From positions 1-5,747 of the forward strand of contig CAUJFK010000058.1 in NCBI GenBank assembly GCA_963169175.1: a DNA stretch of 5,747 nucleotides, in the 5' to 3' direction. Both the position numbers and the translations under genes were made by a program. The DNA comes from Acidobacteriota bacterium (GTDB lineage: Bacteria > Acidobacteriota > Blastocatellia > Pyrinomonadales > Pyrinomonadaceae). Positions 1 to 5,747 of the stretch are shown here, piece by piece. Positions within the stretch are counted from its first letter, which is position 1. Each line of letters starts with the position of its first letter. The notes beneath the pieces are model-generated. The model made no database searches. It was not told the origin of the DNA and saw only the letters and a list, made by a program, of their open reading frames with translations.

Positions 1-1301
1 CAGGCGAAACATATCTTAAACCTGGTGACCGGATTACGCTCGGCGGTTCAAGCTCAATTGCATTTGAGGTGCCGGCAGAGGACGAGGAGGAGAAAGAGGA
101 AGCGTCCGCATCGGTCGCCGTGCCGCCGGTGGGCGATGCAGTTAGGCAAGTGCCCGGAATGACGGCTGCCGCGCCGACGTCCACAGGCTCGCGTACCATG
201 CTGATGATCGCAGGCGGAGCGGTTCTGGTCGCGATCGTGGTTGTCGGTGTGACGGGCACTATCTATTACCGTAGTGTATCATCCGGCTGCGCCGCGACGG
301 CCAAGATCCTCAAACCAGAGCCGGGCGAAACCATTTACCAGCCCACGCAGATCGAGGTGGACAGCGATAAGACCGAATGCGTGACGAAGGCCATATTTAC
401 CCTCGACGGCCAGGAGTTTGCAAGCGCGGACTCCGAACCATACACCGCGACCCTTGACCCGAAAGAACATCCCGATCTTGCGGACGGCTTTGACCATACC
501 CTGGGCATCGTACTGGTGGCCGATGACGGCAGCCAGGTGCCGCAGGGCGGCGTGCTCCTTGCAATGGAGACCCGAAAGGTTGAAAAGTCCGACGAAAGGC
601 ACGGGGCCGATCAGCCGCCACAGCAAACGCCGGGCAGTACCGAGGTAAAAGGTAAAGAGATCTCGATCATTCAGATCCAGGAAATGACGAACGATCTGGT
701 AAAGCGGTTCTTAGGCAATAACCGATACAATGTCTCCAATAAGCAGTTTCTTCAGGAAGTACAGAAAAAAGCGGCGGAATACGCCCAGGACGGCTACTAT
801 GACCGGGCGGCACGTTACCGCGACGCGATAAATGTTGCTTTCGTAAAGGAACAGAATCTGGATCCGGCGCTCGGCTACATGCTAGCTATGAGCCGAAGCA
901 AATTCGACCCGCAAAAACAGGGGGCTGAAGAAGGCCTGTGGCGGATGAACGCAGACTTTGTCAAGGCGAACGCATATGACGGGCTATGCGGCGGCCAGCC
1001 GATCTCGGAGCCGACACAAAACTGTGCGGCAAAGGCCGCGGCACTTTATATGAAAGCGCTCGTGTACGGTGTTTTCGATGGCGACCCGGTCTATAGTGCC
1101 GTCGCGTTTGGGAGATCGACCGCCGACGCCGTCGCATGGAAAGCAACACTGCCAAAAGACCGGTCAGATGTGTGGAATTCGATCCGAACGGCGCCCGAAC
1201 GCGAGCAGCTGATCAGATTCTTTGCCGCCGGTATAGTTGCGCAAAATCCATTGAAGTTTGGGCTGAAACGCGATAAACCGATATCGGGTCTATATCCATG
1301 A
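1..1301 (+). CDS. FHA / membrane helix / Ig-like / degenerate lytic-transglycosylase-like protein (5' end outside window)
   Basis: The reading frame is open from base 3 to the TGA at 1299-1301, giving 432 visible residues (numbered here from the codon at base 3). Residues 1-23 (LKPGDRITLGG, then a closing strand IAFEV) look like the last strands of an FHA domain, so the true start lies upstream and the GTG at 69 is internal. An acidic linker follows, then a membrane helix at about 65-89. Residues 96-187 resemble a bacterial Ig-like domain of the Big_7 kind: a PxPGE opening, a strand with LDGQEFA, then SEPYTATLD and a DDGS turn; Cys96 and Cys126 could pair. Residues 218-432 align with the transglycosylase domain of the next gene (LAMSRS against LAMIES, a shared YMKAL helix, a shared C-terminal QNP-FGL), but the catalytic Glu is Arg298 and the YN-G motif is lost. 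A non-enzymatic, wall-facing role is inferred. The domain order is well supported; the function is unknown. Confidence 0.85.
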   Translation, partial: GETYLKPGDRITLGGSSSIAFEVPAEDEEEKEEASASVAVPPVGDAVRQVPGMTAAAPTSTGSRTMLMIAGGAVLVAIVVVGVTGTIYYRSVSSGCAATAKILKPEPGETIYQPTQIEVDSDKTECVTKAIFTLDGQEFASADSEPYTATLDPKEHPDLADGFDHTLGIVLVADDGSQVPQGGVLLAMETRKVEKSDERHGADQPPQQTPGSTEVKGKEISIIQIQEMTNDLVKRFLGNNRYNVSNKQFLQEVQKKAAEYAQDGYYDRAARYRDAINVAFVKEQNLDPALGYMLAMSRSKFDPQKQGAEEGLWRMNADFVKANAYDGLCGGQPISEPTQNCAAKAAALYMKALVYGVFDGDPVYSAVAFGRSTADAVAWKATLPKDRSDVWNSIRTAPEREQLIRFFAAGIVAQNPLKFGLKRDKPISGLYP

Positions 1302-1308
1302 GGTTCTT

Positions 1309-1397
1309 ACCACAGAGGCACAGAGACACTGAGTATGATAAGAATAACGGCCAACGCGTCTTGCAGTGAAAACTCTGTGCCTCAGTACCTCTGTGGT
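1309..1397. repeat. Imperfect long inverted repeat in the intergenic gap
   Basis: Two 25-base arms, 1309-1333 and 1373-1397, are reverse complements at 21 of 25 positions by my count, with a 39-base loop. The outermost ten bases (ACCACAGAGG) pair perfectly. Within each arm a CACAGAG-like unit recurs about every eight bases, so the arms are themselves short-period repeats. The element fills most of the 109-base gap between the first two genes, and its right arm ends 13 bases before the next start codon. It could be a dispersed palindromic (REP/MITE-like) element, or a transcript hairpin that attenuates or stabilises mRNA between two cistrons. There is no T-run after the stem, so it does not look like a classical intrinsic terminator. 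Confidence 0.8.
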
Positions 1398-1410
1398 TTA
1401 GCTGATCTCT

Positions 1411-2859
1411 ATGCTTGAGGTAACGCTCACATATCCAACGCCGGAAGGCTCGCGTGAGATACGCATTGACGACGGAAGGACGACGTTCGGCCGCGGGAGC
1501 GAGGCTGTGTACCGTTTTGCCGATGACGGCCTGTCAAGGCTCCATGCGACCGTTTACCGAGAGGGCGACCGCGTTTGGATCGTGGACGAAAATTCATCGA
1601 ACGGAACATTCATCAACGGTGAGCGTGCGGCCCCCGCCGGCACACCTCTTCGGAACGGCGATTCGGTCCGGATCGGGCACCAGACGAACCTGCATGTCTG
1701 GATCGCCGAAAAAGCCGAAGCGAAACCGGCCCCGGCGGCATATGCCCCAGCTCAGTCGGCGGCCCAACCTATATCCGCAGGCCCGGCGGGAATTAGCGTG
1801 CTGCCGGTTGCACTTATCGCGGGCGCGATACTAATCGTTAGCTTGTCGGCTGTCGTTATCGGCTACACTGTGCTCGGAAAAAGCAGGACCGAGGTCGTTC
1901 AAAGCACCAGTGAGGATTATGATGCCGACGAAGACAAGCCGGTAAAGGATACCAAGCCAAGCCCGACACCAAAGTCCGACTCGACGACACGTTATGCGGA
2001 TGTTGATGCCGGTCCGGTCCCGAACGGCAGCCCTGCCCAAACTAACGGCACCGCTCCGCCGCCTGACCTTTTGAAAGGACGCACATACCTACAACTTTCG
2101 GACGCTGAGAAACGTCAATATCTAAGCGTCAACGCGATGAAGATCGCCCAAATCATCGGGAATAACAGCAGCGATCCGATACCTTCAGCAGCCCTGGACA
2201 AGATAAAATCCTTCACCGACGGCTTTGCATCCAGGCTTAACGCGAAGGGTACCAACGGCTGTGCGACCCGTCGTCCGTGGGGCGACAACCTCCAGGTCAC
2301 CTATGAGCGGGCCAGTAAAAATGCCCCGTTCATAAACAAGGCCTTTAATGAAAAGGGAGTAGATTCAAGAATAGGCCTGTATCTGGCGATGATCGAATCT
2401 GAACATTGCGTTTGCCTGCAAAGCAGCACGGGGCCGCTCGGAATGTTCCAATTTACGAAAGCAACTGGTGAGCTTCACGGTTTGAAAGTGCGGTCTGCAG
2501 CGTCGCCGGACAATCCTGATGAACGATGCGAGCCAGAGCCGGCGGCCCGGGCCGCAGCCTCGTATATGAAAGCACTGATGGGTCGATATGGAACGGGCCC
2601 TGCCAGCATACCGCTCGCGATCGGCAGCTACAACAGCGGCGAGGGCGGATTGAGTTCAAACCTGGTCAAAGCCCTTGAATCAAATTCCGGTTTGCCGCGT
2701 GATTTTTGGATGCTCATCGCAAATGGCGACAAGCTGTCTAAACAGTTTCAGGCTGAAAACTTCAAATATGTGCCAAAGTTCTTTGCAGCGGCCATAATCG
2801 GCGAGAATCCACAGGATTTCGGGCTCAAGCTCCAGCCGCTCTCGACCTATTCGAAGTAG
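1411..2859 (+). CDS. FHA domain membrane-anchored lytic transglycosylase (GH23, SLT/MltD-like), probably T6SS-associated
   Basis: This 482-residue protein has an N-terminal FHA domain (about 1-98) with all usual phosphothreonine-binding residues: FGRG with Arg28, SRLH with Ser42 and His45, and SSNGT with Asn64. An Ala/Pro linker leads to one membrane helix (about 128-155) and an Asp/Lys/Pro-rich linker (about 165-220). The C-terminal part (about 260-482) is an SLT-type lytic transglycosylase domain: catalytic Glu329 in MIES, GPLGMFQF at 341-348, DERCEPEPAARAAASYMKAL at 371-390 (like the DERxDP-AA-YL stretch of MltD-type enzymes), GSYNSGEG at 405-412 and YVPKFFAA at 453-460. Such enzymes cleave peptidoglycan glycan strands to 1,6-anhydro ends. 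The expected topology is cytoplasmic FHA and periplasmic enzyme. Cys284, 333, 335 and 373 all lie in the periplasmic part and may form disulfides. ATG 1411 is the only ATG after an in-frame TAG at 1399; no Shine-Dalgarno is visible. The T6SS role is inferred from tssK downstream. Confidence 0.9.
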   Translation: MLEVTLTYPTPEGSREIRIDDGRTTFGRGSEAVYRFADDGLSRLHATVYREGDRVWIVDENSSNGTFINGERAAPAGTPLRNGDSVRIGHQTNLHVWIAEKAEAKPAPAAYAPAQSAAQPISAGPAGISVLPVALIAGAILIVSLSAVVIGYTVLGKSRTEVVQSTSEDYDADEDKPVKDTKPSPTPKSDSTTRYADVDAGPVPNGSPAQTNGTAPPPDLLKGRTYLQLSDAEKRQYLSVNAMKIAQIIGNNSSDPIPSAALDKIKSFTDGFASRLNAKGTNGCATRRPWGDNLQVTYERASKNAPFINKAFNEKGVDSRIGLYLAMIESEHCVCLQSSTGPLGMFQFTKATGELHGLKVRSAASPDNPDERCEPEPAARAAASYMKALMGRYGTGPASIPLAIGSYNSGEGGLSSNLVKALESNSGLPRDFWMLIANGDKLSKQFQAENFKYVPKFFAAAIIGENPQDFGLKLQPLSTYSK

Positions 2860-2876
2860 CCGCAGACGATCTGCCT

Positions 2877-4226
2877 ATGCCCAAGCTTTGGCTTGAATTC
2901 ATTGACGAAGAAGGCGATGAGCAGCGCGTCGAGGTCGAACCTACGCCTTTTGTTATCGGGCGCCATTCCGAATGCGGCCTTACAATTCTTGATGGACGCC
3001 TCTCGCGCGAGCACGTATGTATAGAACTGCAGGCCGAAACGTTCACCGTATCTGATCCAGGTTCAAGTAACGGGACAACCCTAAACGGCAAGAAGGTGAC
3101 GGATCCGGTTGAACTGCGGAACGAGGACGTATTAGACCTTGGCGGAGCGGTTATAATGACCGCGGCTATCGAAGCAGAATCAGAAGATGCCGCATCTGCT
3201 GCAGAGCCTGACGCTCCGCCGGCACCCGACCTTCCGGATACGCCCGACGCGGCCCCTGCGGGACAATCTGCGGCCGTCGCAGCTCCACTTCCGCCCGCAA
3301 TAGGCGCGGTTGGAGCAGAAGCATCGACGGGCGGTGGCATTCCGACGGCACTCTTTTTTATCGCCCCGCTCATCGGGCTTTTCGTTCTGGCGGTCGTCGT
3401 GGGGGCGGTCGTTCTATTGGGCGGAGGCCAACAGCAGATCGCAGCCTCGAATGGGGAAGATCACTACTACTCCGATGACAGCGATCCGGCTCCCGATAAG
3501 GACGATGCCGATGATCCCCGGCCGCGAAAGTCAGCGACACCCGGCGGATCGAACACATCTTCAACGGATGGCCCTGTCGCAACATCATCACGATCGTCTG
3601 ACGTTAATTCGACGGTTCCGGGCCCGGACACAAGCGAAACAGCGGTCGTCGAACGAAACGGGTCGATATTTATCCGTCAGGTCGCGCTGAATGATCCAAG
3701 AGCGTTCCTCACCGGCGAACAGGCGGCAAGGGTCAACAGCAAGATCAAACAGGTTGGACGATCTTCAGCGCTTGCTGACAATCTAAGCTCGGCCCGCAAG
3801 AACGCGGCGGCGATCAAAGCCCTGGCGGAACAAACGAACCTGAAACCGCAGTTCCTGGCAATAGCCGCGATCACGAAACTCGGCGGCAGCCGCGGTGATG
3901 TCCTGCAGGCGGCCAAAAGCGTCGTCAGCGTTTATGAGCAGCTTCGGATACAGATAGGGAACGAGAATTCTGACGATGCCCTGCTGATGGTCGCGGCATA
4001 CGATCAGGGAGCGGCGGGCGAGGCAATGAAGATGCGAAATATGCTCCAGGACCTTGCAACAAAGTCGAGCGAAGGGGCCCGGACGATCCGTTCGATCTGG
4101 TTCCTGGAAAAGAACGGCAAGATCAGTGCGGCCGAATTTGACCGCGCCCTGAGTTTTCTGGCCATCGGGACGATTGCGCAAAACCCGAAGGATTTCAGCG
4201 TCAACGCAGAGGCGCTAAAGCTATAG
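2877..4226 (+). CDS. FHA domain single-pass membrane protein with diverged C-terminal transglycosylase-like domain
   Basis: This 449-residue protein starts 17 bases after the previous stop, so the two are probably co-transcribed. Residues 1-98 form an FHA domain with intact binding residues: IGRH with Arg29, SREH with Ser43 and His46, and SSNGT with Asn65. An Ala/Pro/Asp linker (100-150) precedes a membrane helix at about 155-182, followed by a very acidic, then Ser/Thr-rich linker (190-255). The helical C-terminal domain (about 260-449) keeps outline similarity to the upstream protein: LKPQFLAIAAITK where the catalytic segment would be, MVAAYDQG at 371-378 resembling the YN-G motif, and SFLAIGTIAQNPKDF at 426-440 matching the C-terminal motif of both upstream proteins. 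No catalytic Glu and no GxxGxxQ segment are visible, so it is probably not an enzyme. It has no periplasmic cysteines, unlike its two neighbours. It is likely a diverged paralogue with a scaffold or regulatory role; the C-terminal homology is the least certain part. Confidence 0.85.
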   Translation: MPKLWLEFIDEEGDEQRVEVEPTPFVIGRHSECGLTILDGRLSREHVCIELQAETFTVSDPGSSNGTTLNGKKVTDPVELRNEDVLDLGGAVIMTAAIEAESEDAASAAEPDAPPAPDLPDTPDAAPAGQSAAVAAPLPPAIGAVGAEASTGGGIPTALFFIAPLIGLFVLAVVVGAVVLLGGGQQQIAASNGEDHYYSDDSDPAPDKDDADDPRPRKSATPGGSNTSSTDGPVATSSRSSDVNSTVPGPDTSETAVVERNGSIFIRQVALNDPRAFLTGEQAARVNSKIKQVGRSSALADNLSSARKNAAAIKALAEQTNLKPQFLAIAAITKLGGSRGDVLQAAKSVVSVYEQLRIQIGNENSDDALLMVAAYDQGAAGEAMKMRNMLQDLATKSSEGARTIRSIWFLEKNGKISAAEFDRALSFLAIGTIAQNPKDFSVNAEALKL

Positions 4227-4246
4227 CCGCATCGAACAAGACGTGC

Positions 4247-4253
4247 AGGAGAG
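4247..4253 (+). promoter_or_regulatory. Shine-Dalgarno AGGAGAG of the YkgJ-type gene
   Basis: AGGAGAG sits just upstream of the ATG at 4256, with four bases between AGGAG and the start codon. It is the only clear ribosome binding site in the window and supports this start, which also lies 29 bases after the previous stop. Confidence 0.7.
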
Positions 4254-4255
4254 TT

Positions 4256-5062
4256 ATGGAAACGGAAGAAATGCTGTCGGGCGACCTGAAACTCGATATC
4301 GGCGGCGAACACTTTGAGCTGAACCTGACCATTCCGGCAACGCCGGTGAGGCCGAGGCGGATGCTGCCCGTTTTCCAAATGCTGACAAACCAGATAGTGG
4401 CCCGCGGCATAGAGCGCGCGAATGAAGAAGGCAAGGCCATCTCGTGCAAGGCGGCATGTGGGGCGTGCTGCCGGCAGCCGCTGCTTATCTCCGAGGCCGA
4501 GGTTTTCAATCTTGCCGACCTGATCGAGTCGATGCCTTTCGAACGGCGAACTACGATAAAGCAGCGCTTTCGCGAAGGCCGCGAATATTTTGAAAAGCTC
4601 GATTGGTTCAACCGCTTCGACGCTATGAGCGAGCGTGCCAAGGCCGGGCCGAGCGATGAACTTGGCCGCGAGTTCGTCGCGCTTTTGTCCGAATATATCG
4701 ATCAGCGCGTGGCATGCCCGTTTCTCGAGGAAGAATCGTGCTCGATCTATGAGGACCGGCCGCTGATCTGCCGCGAATACCTGGTAACCTCGCCTGCCGA
4801 GAATTGCGCCGCTCCGCGGCCGGACAACACGGCCAAACTTCCCATCAGCGGCAGCGCGGCACGTGCTTTCGCCATGCTGGTGAAAACTGAGAATTCAGCA
4901 AAACCTTCTTCCCTTCTGCTGATACGCCTGCTCGAGTTTGCTGAAACGCATACTGACAGGTCAGAGCAAAGGATCGGCCCGGAGTGGACCGACGACTTCC
5001 TGCGGCTGCTGACCGACCGCAAAGACCCGGGGCTTGCCGGGCCAAAGGCTGAAGCTGCGTAA
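4256..5062 (+). CDS. YkgJ-family CxxxCxxCC cysteine-cluster protein (putative Zn/Fe-binding)
   Basis: The 268-residue product carries the signature of the YkgJ / CxxCxxCC family (Pfam PF03692, putative zinc- or iron-chelating): SCKAACGACCR at 63-73 (Cys64, 68, 71, 72), then CPFLEEESCSIYEDRPLICREY at about 154-175 (Cys154, 162, 172), plus Cys184. Those eight cysteines are the only ones in the protein and probably bind a metal or a cluster. No signal peptide or membrane helix is visible, so it is likely cytoplasmic. The first 60 residues and the helical insertion between the clusters (about 80-150) are longer than in minimal family members. The family has no firmly established biochemical role, and I do not assign one. 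It lies between the FHA genes and tssK on the same strand, so a link to assembly or maturation of the secretion machinery is possible but only inferred from position. Confidence 0.88.
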   Translation: METEEMLSGDLKLDIGGEHFELNLTIPATPVRPRRMLPVFQMLTNQIVARGIERANEEGKAISCKAACGACCRQPLLISEAEVFNLADLIESMPFERRTTIKQRFREGREYFEKLDWFNRFDAMSERAKAGPSDELGREFVALLSEYIDQRVACPFLEEESCSIYEDRPLICREYLVTSPAENCAAPRPDNTAKLPISGSAARAFAMLVKTENSAKPSSLLLIRLLEFAETHTDRSEQRIGPEWTDDFLRLLTDRKDPGLAGPKAEAA

Positions 5063-5093
5063 TTTACTATTTTGTCTATTAGTTTTACTATTT
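5063..5093 (+). promoter_or_regulatory. AT-rich spacer with direct repeat; candidate promoter for tssK
   Basis: This stretch is sharply AT-rich against its GC-rich flanks. TTTACTATTT occurs twice (5063-5072 and 5084-5093), 21 bases start to start, about two helical turns. Read as a sigma-70 promoter, TTTACT at 5063 and TACTAT at 5086 each match consensus at four of six positions with a 17-base spacer. It could be a promoter, a paired operator, or just the edge of a small inserted repeat. The assignment is weak. Confidence 0.3.
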
Positions 5094-5106
5094 AGGGTCT
5101 GACCCT
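5094..5106. repeat. Perfect 13-base palindrome AGGGTCTGACCCT before tssK
   Basis: The six-base arms AGGGTC and GACCCT are exact reverse complements around a single T. The palindrome ends six bases before the tssK ATG, so in an mRNA it would lie in the ribosome landing zone, and as DNA it could be a dimeric repressor site. GGGTC-type palindromes are also common in dispersed REP-like elements, which is the main alternative. The symmetry is certain; the function is not. Confidence 0.5.
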
Positions 5107-5112
5107 TTCTCT

Positions 5113-5747
5113 ATGAGCAAATACCGCAAAATAGTATGGAACGAGGGGATGCTTCTCACCCCGCACCACTTTCAGCAGCAGGATAACTACCACGAAGAGC
5201 TGCTGAGTTCGCGGATCAGGTCTGTAATGCAGCACGAGTACGGGGTAATCGAGCTGCGAGTCAATCACGAAGCCATCGCGAACGGAAGTTTCCAGGTGAC
5301 GAACATTAGGGCTGTAATGCCTGATGGGCTGCTGGTCAACGTCCCTGACGCCCAGGCAGTGCCTGACCTTCGGCCGGTCGGTAATCATTTTAGTGTCGAG
5401 GCGGAAAGGCTTGGCGTGCATCTGGCTGTCCCGGCCCGAAAGATGGGCGAGGCAAATTTCCAGGCCAGCGGAGCGGCGGCCAATGGCAATCTGCGGTATT
5501 TGCAGGAAGGTTCCATGGTCAAGGATGAGACCAGCGGCACCAATGAACAGCCGATCGCTTACGCGAAAAGCAACCTCCGCATCATTTTCGACGACGAACT
5601 TCGTGACGGCTTTACATCCATCAAGATCGCCGAACTCGAGCGGACGCCGACCGGGCAATTGAAAATGTCGGACGAGTATATTCCGCCGATACTTCAGATC
5701 TCCGCCTCGGCATGGCTTGCAAATATGCTGCGGCAGATGGTTGAGAT
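5113..5747 (+). CDS. tssK: Type VI secretion baseplate protein TssK (ImpJ/VasE family), 3' end outside window
   Basis: The frame is open from ATG 5113 to the window end, giving 211 complete codons of a family usually about 440-450 residues long, so roughly the N-terminal half is seen. The opening (KIVWNEGMLLTPHHFQQQDN, residues 6-25) is the characteristic TssK start: W-EGM-L-P-HFQQQD. The following segments with RSVMQHEYGVIEL and MPDGLLVNVPDA fit the beta-rich N-terminal domain of the family. In known systems TssK is a cytoplasmic trimer that joins the baseplate (TssEFG) to the TssJLM membrane complex, and its N-terminal domain resembles phage receptor-binding protein shoulders. An in-frame TAG at 5080 leaves this ATG as the only ATG start; no Shine-Dalgarno is visible. 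It is separated from the upstream gene by 50 bases and may have its own promoter. Confidence 0.93.
   Translation, partial: MSKYRKIVWNEGMLLTPHHFQQQDNYHEELLSSRIRSVMQHEYGVIELRVNHEAIANGSFQVTNIRAVMPDGLLVNVPDAQAVPDLRPVGNHFSVEAERLGVHLAVPARKMGEANFQASGAAANGNLRYLQEGSMVKDETSGTNEQPIAYAKSNLRIIFDDELRDGFTSIKIAELERTPTGQLKMSDEYIPPILQISASAWLANMLRQMVE

Noticed and set aside
69..71. GTG as the start codon of the first gene
   Set aside because: The same frame is open to the left window edge and the 22 codons before it encode a plausible FHA C-terminus, so the gene starts upstream of the window.
279..626. 115-residue reading frame on the minus strand
   Set aside because: It is antisense to the Ig-like region of the first gene and has no supporting motif.
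1309..1397. CRISPR array or intrinsic terminator
   Set aside because: There are only two arms, in inverted and not direct orientation, with a 39-base loop and no T-run after the stem.
2825..3373. 182-residue reading frame on the minus strand
   Set aside because: Its Ala/Ser/Gly-rich translation is the antisense of the FHA domain and Ala/Pro linker of the gene at 2877-4226.
4201..4641. 146-residue reading frame on the minus strand
   Set aside because: It is antisense to the YkgJ-type gene and spans a gene junction and the Shine-Dalgarno; no domain is visible.
5094..5106. Intrinsic terminator of the YkgJ-type gene
   Set aside because: The stem has only six pairs with a one-base centre, too tight for a hairpin loop, and the following bases are a mixed pyrimidine run leading straight into the tssK start.
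5092..5658. 188-residue reading frame on the minus strand
   Set aside because: It lies opposite tssK, whose family signature is clear, and its translation shows no recognisable domain.

Overview
The window is a same-strand block of five genes on the + strand. It has a moderately high G+C content and the look of a Gram-negative chromosome. The last gene, cut by the right edge, has the N-terminal signature of TssK, the baseplate adaptor of type VI secretion systems (T6SS), so the block most likely belongs to a T6SS locus. The phylum cannot be fixed from the sequence. Weak hints (FHA-rich T6SS context, starts without a Shine-Dalgarno, an ACCACAGAGG-type inverted repeat) would fit Acidobacteriota, and I offer that only as a guess.

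Layout. Bases 1-1301 hold a gene that entered from the left; the first visible residues are the tail of an FHA domain, followed by one membrane helix, an Ig-like domain and a degenerate lytic-transglycosylase-like domain. Bases 1302-1410 are non-coding and mostly filled by a long imperfect inverted repeat. Bases 1411-2859 encode FHA, membrane helix, acidic linker and a lytic transglycosylase domain that keeps its catalytic motifs. Bases 2877-4226 encode a third protein with the same plan, with an intact FHA domain but a strongly diverged C-terminal domain. Bases 4256-5062 encode a YkgJ-type cysteine-cluster protein. After a 50-base AT-rich gap with a perfect 13-base palindrome, tssK starts at 5113 and runs off the window.

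How the genes may work together (inference). Three tandem, related membrane proteins each place a phosphothreonine-binding FHA domain on the cytoplasmic side and an SLT-fold-like domain on the periplasmic side. Only the middle one appears catalytically competent. A plausible model is a kinase-responsive, membrane-anchored complex next to the T6SS that opens or senses peptidoglycan where the apparatus crosses the wall, with the two inactive paralogues as structural or wall-binding partners. The YkgJ-type protein may be a metal-binding accessory factor. The FHA-membrane helix-transglycosylase trio is the most novel element of the window.
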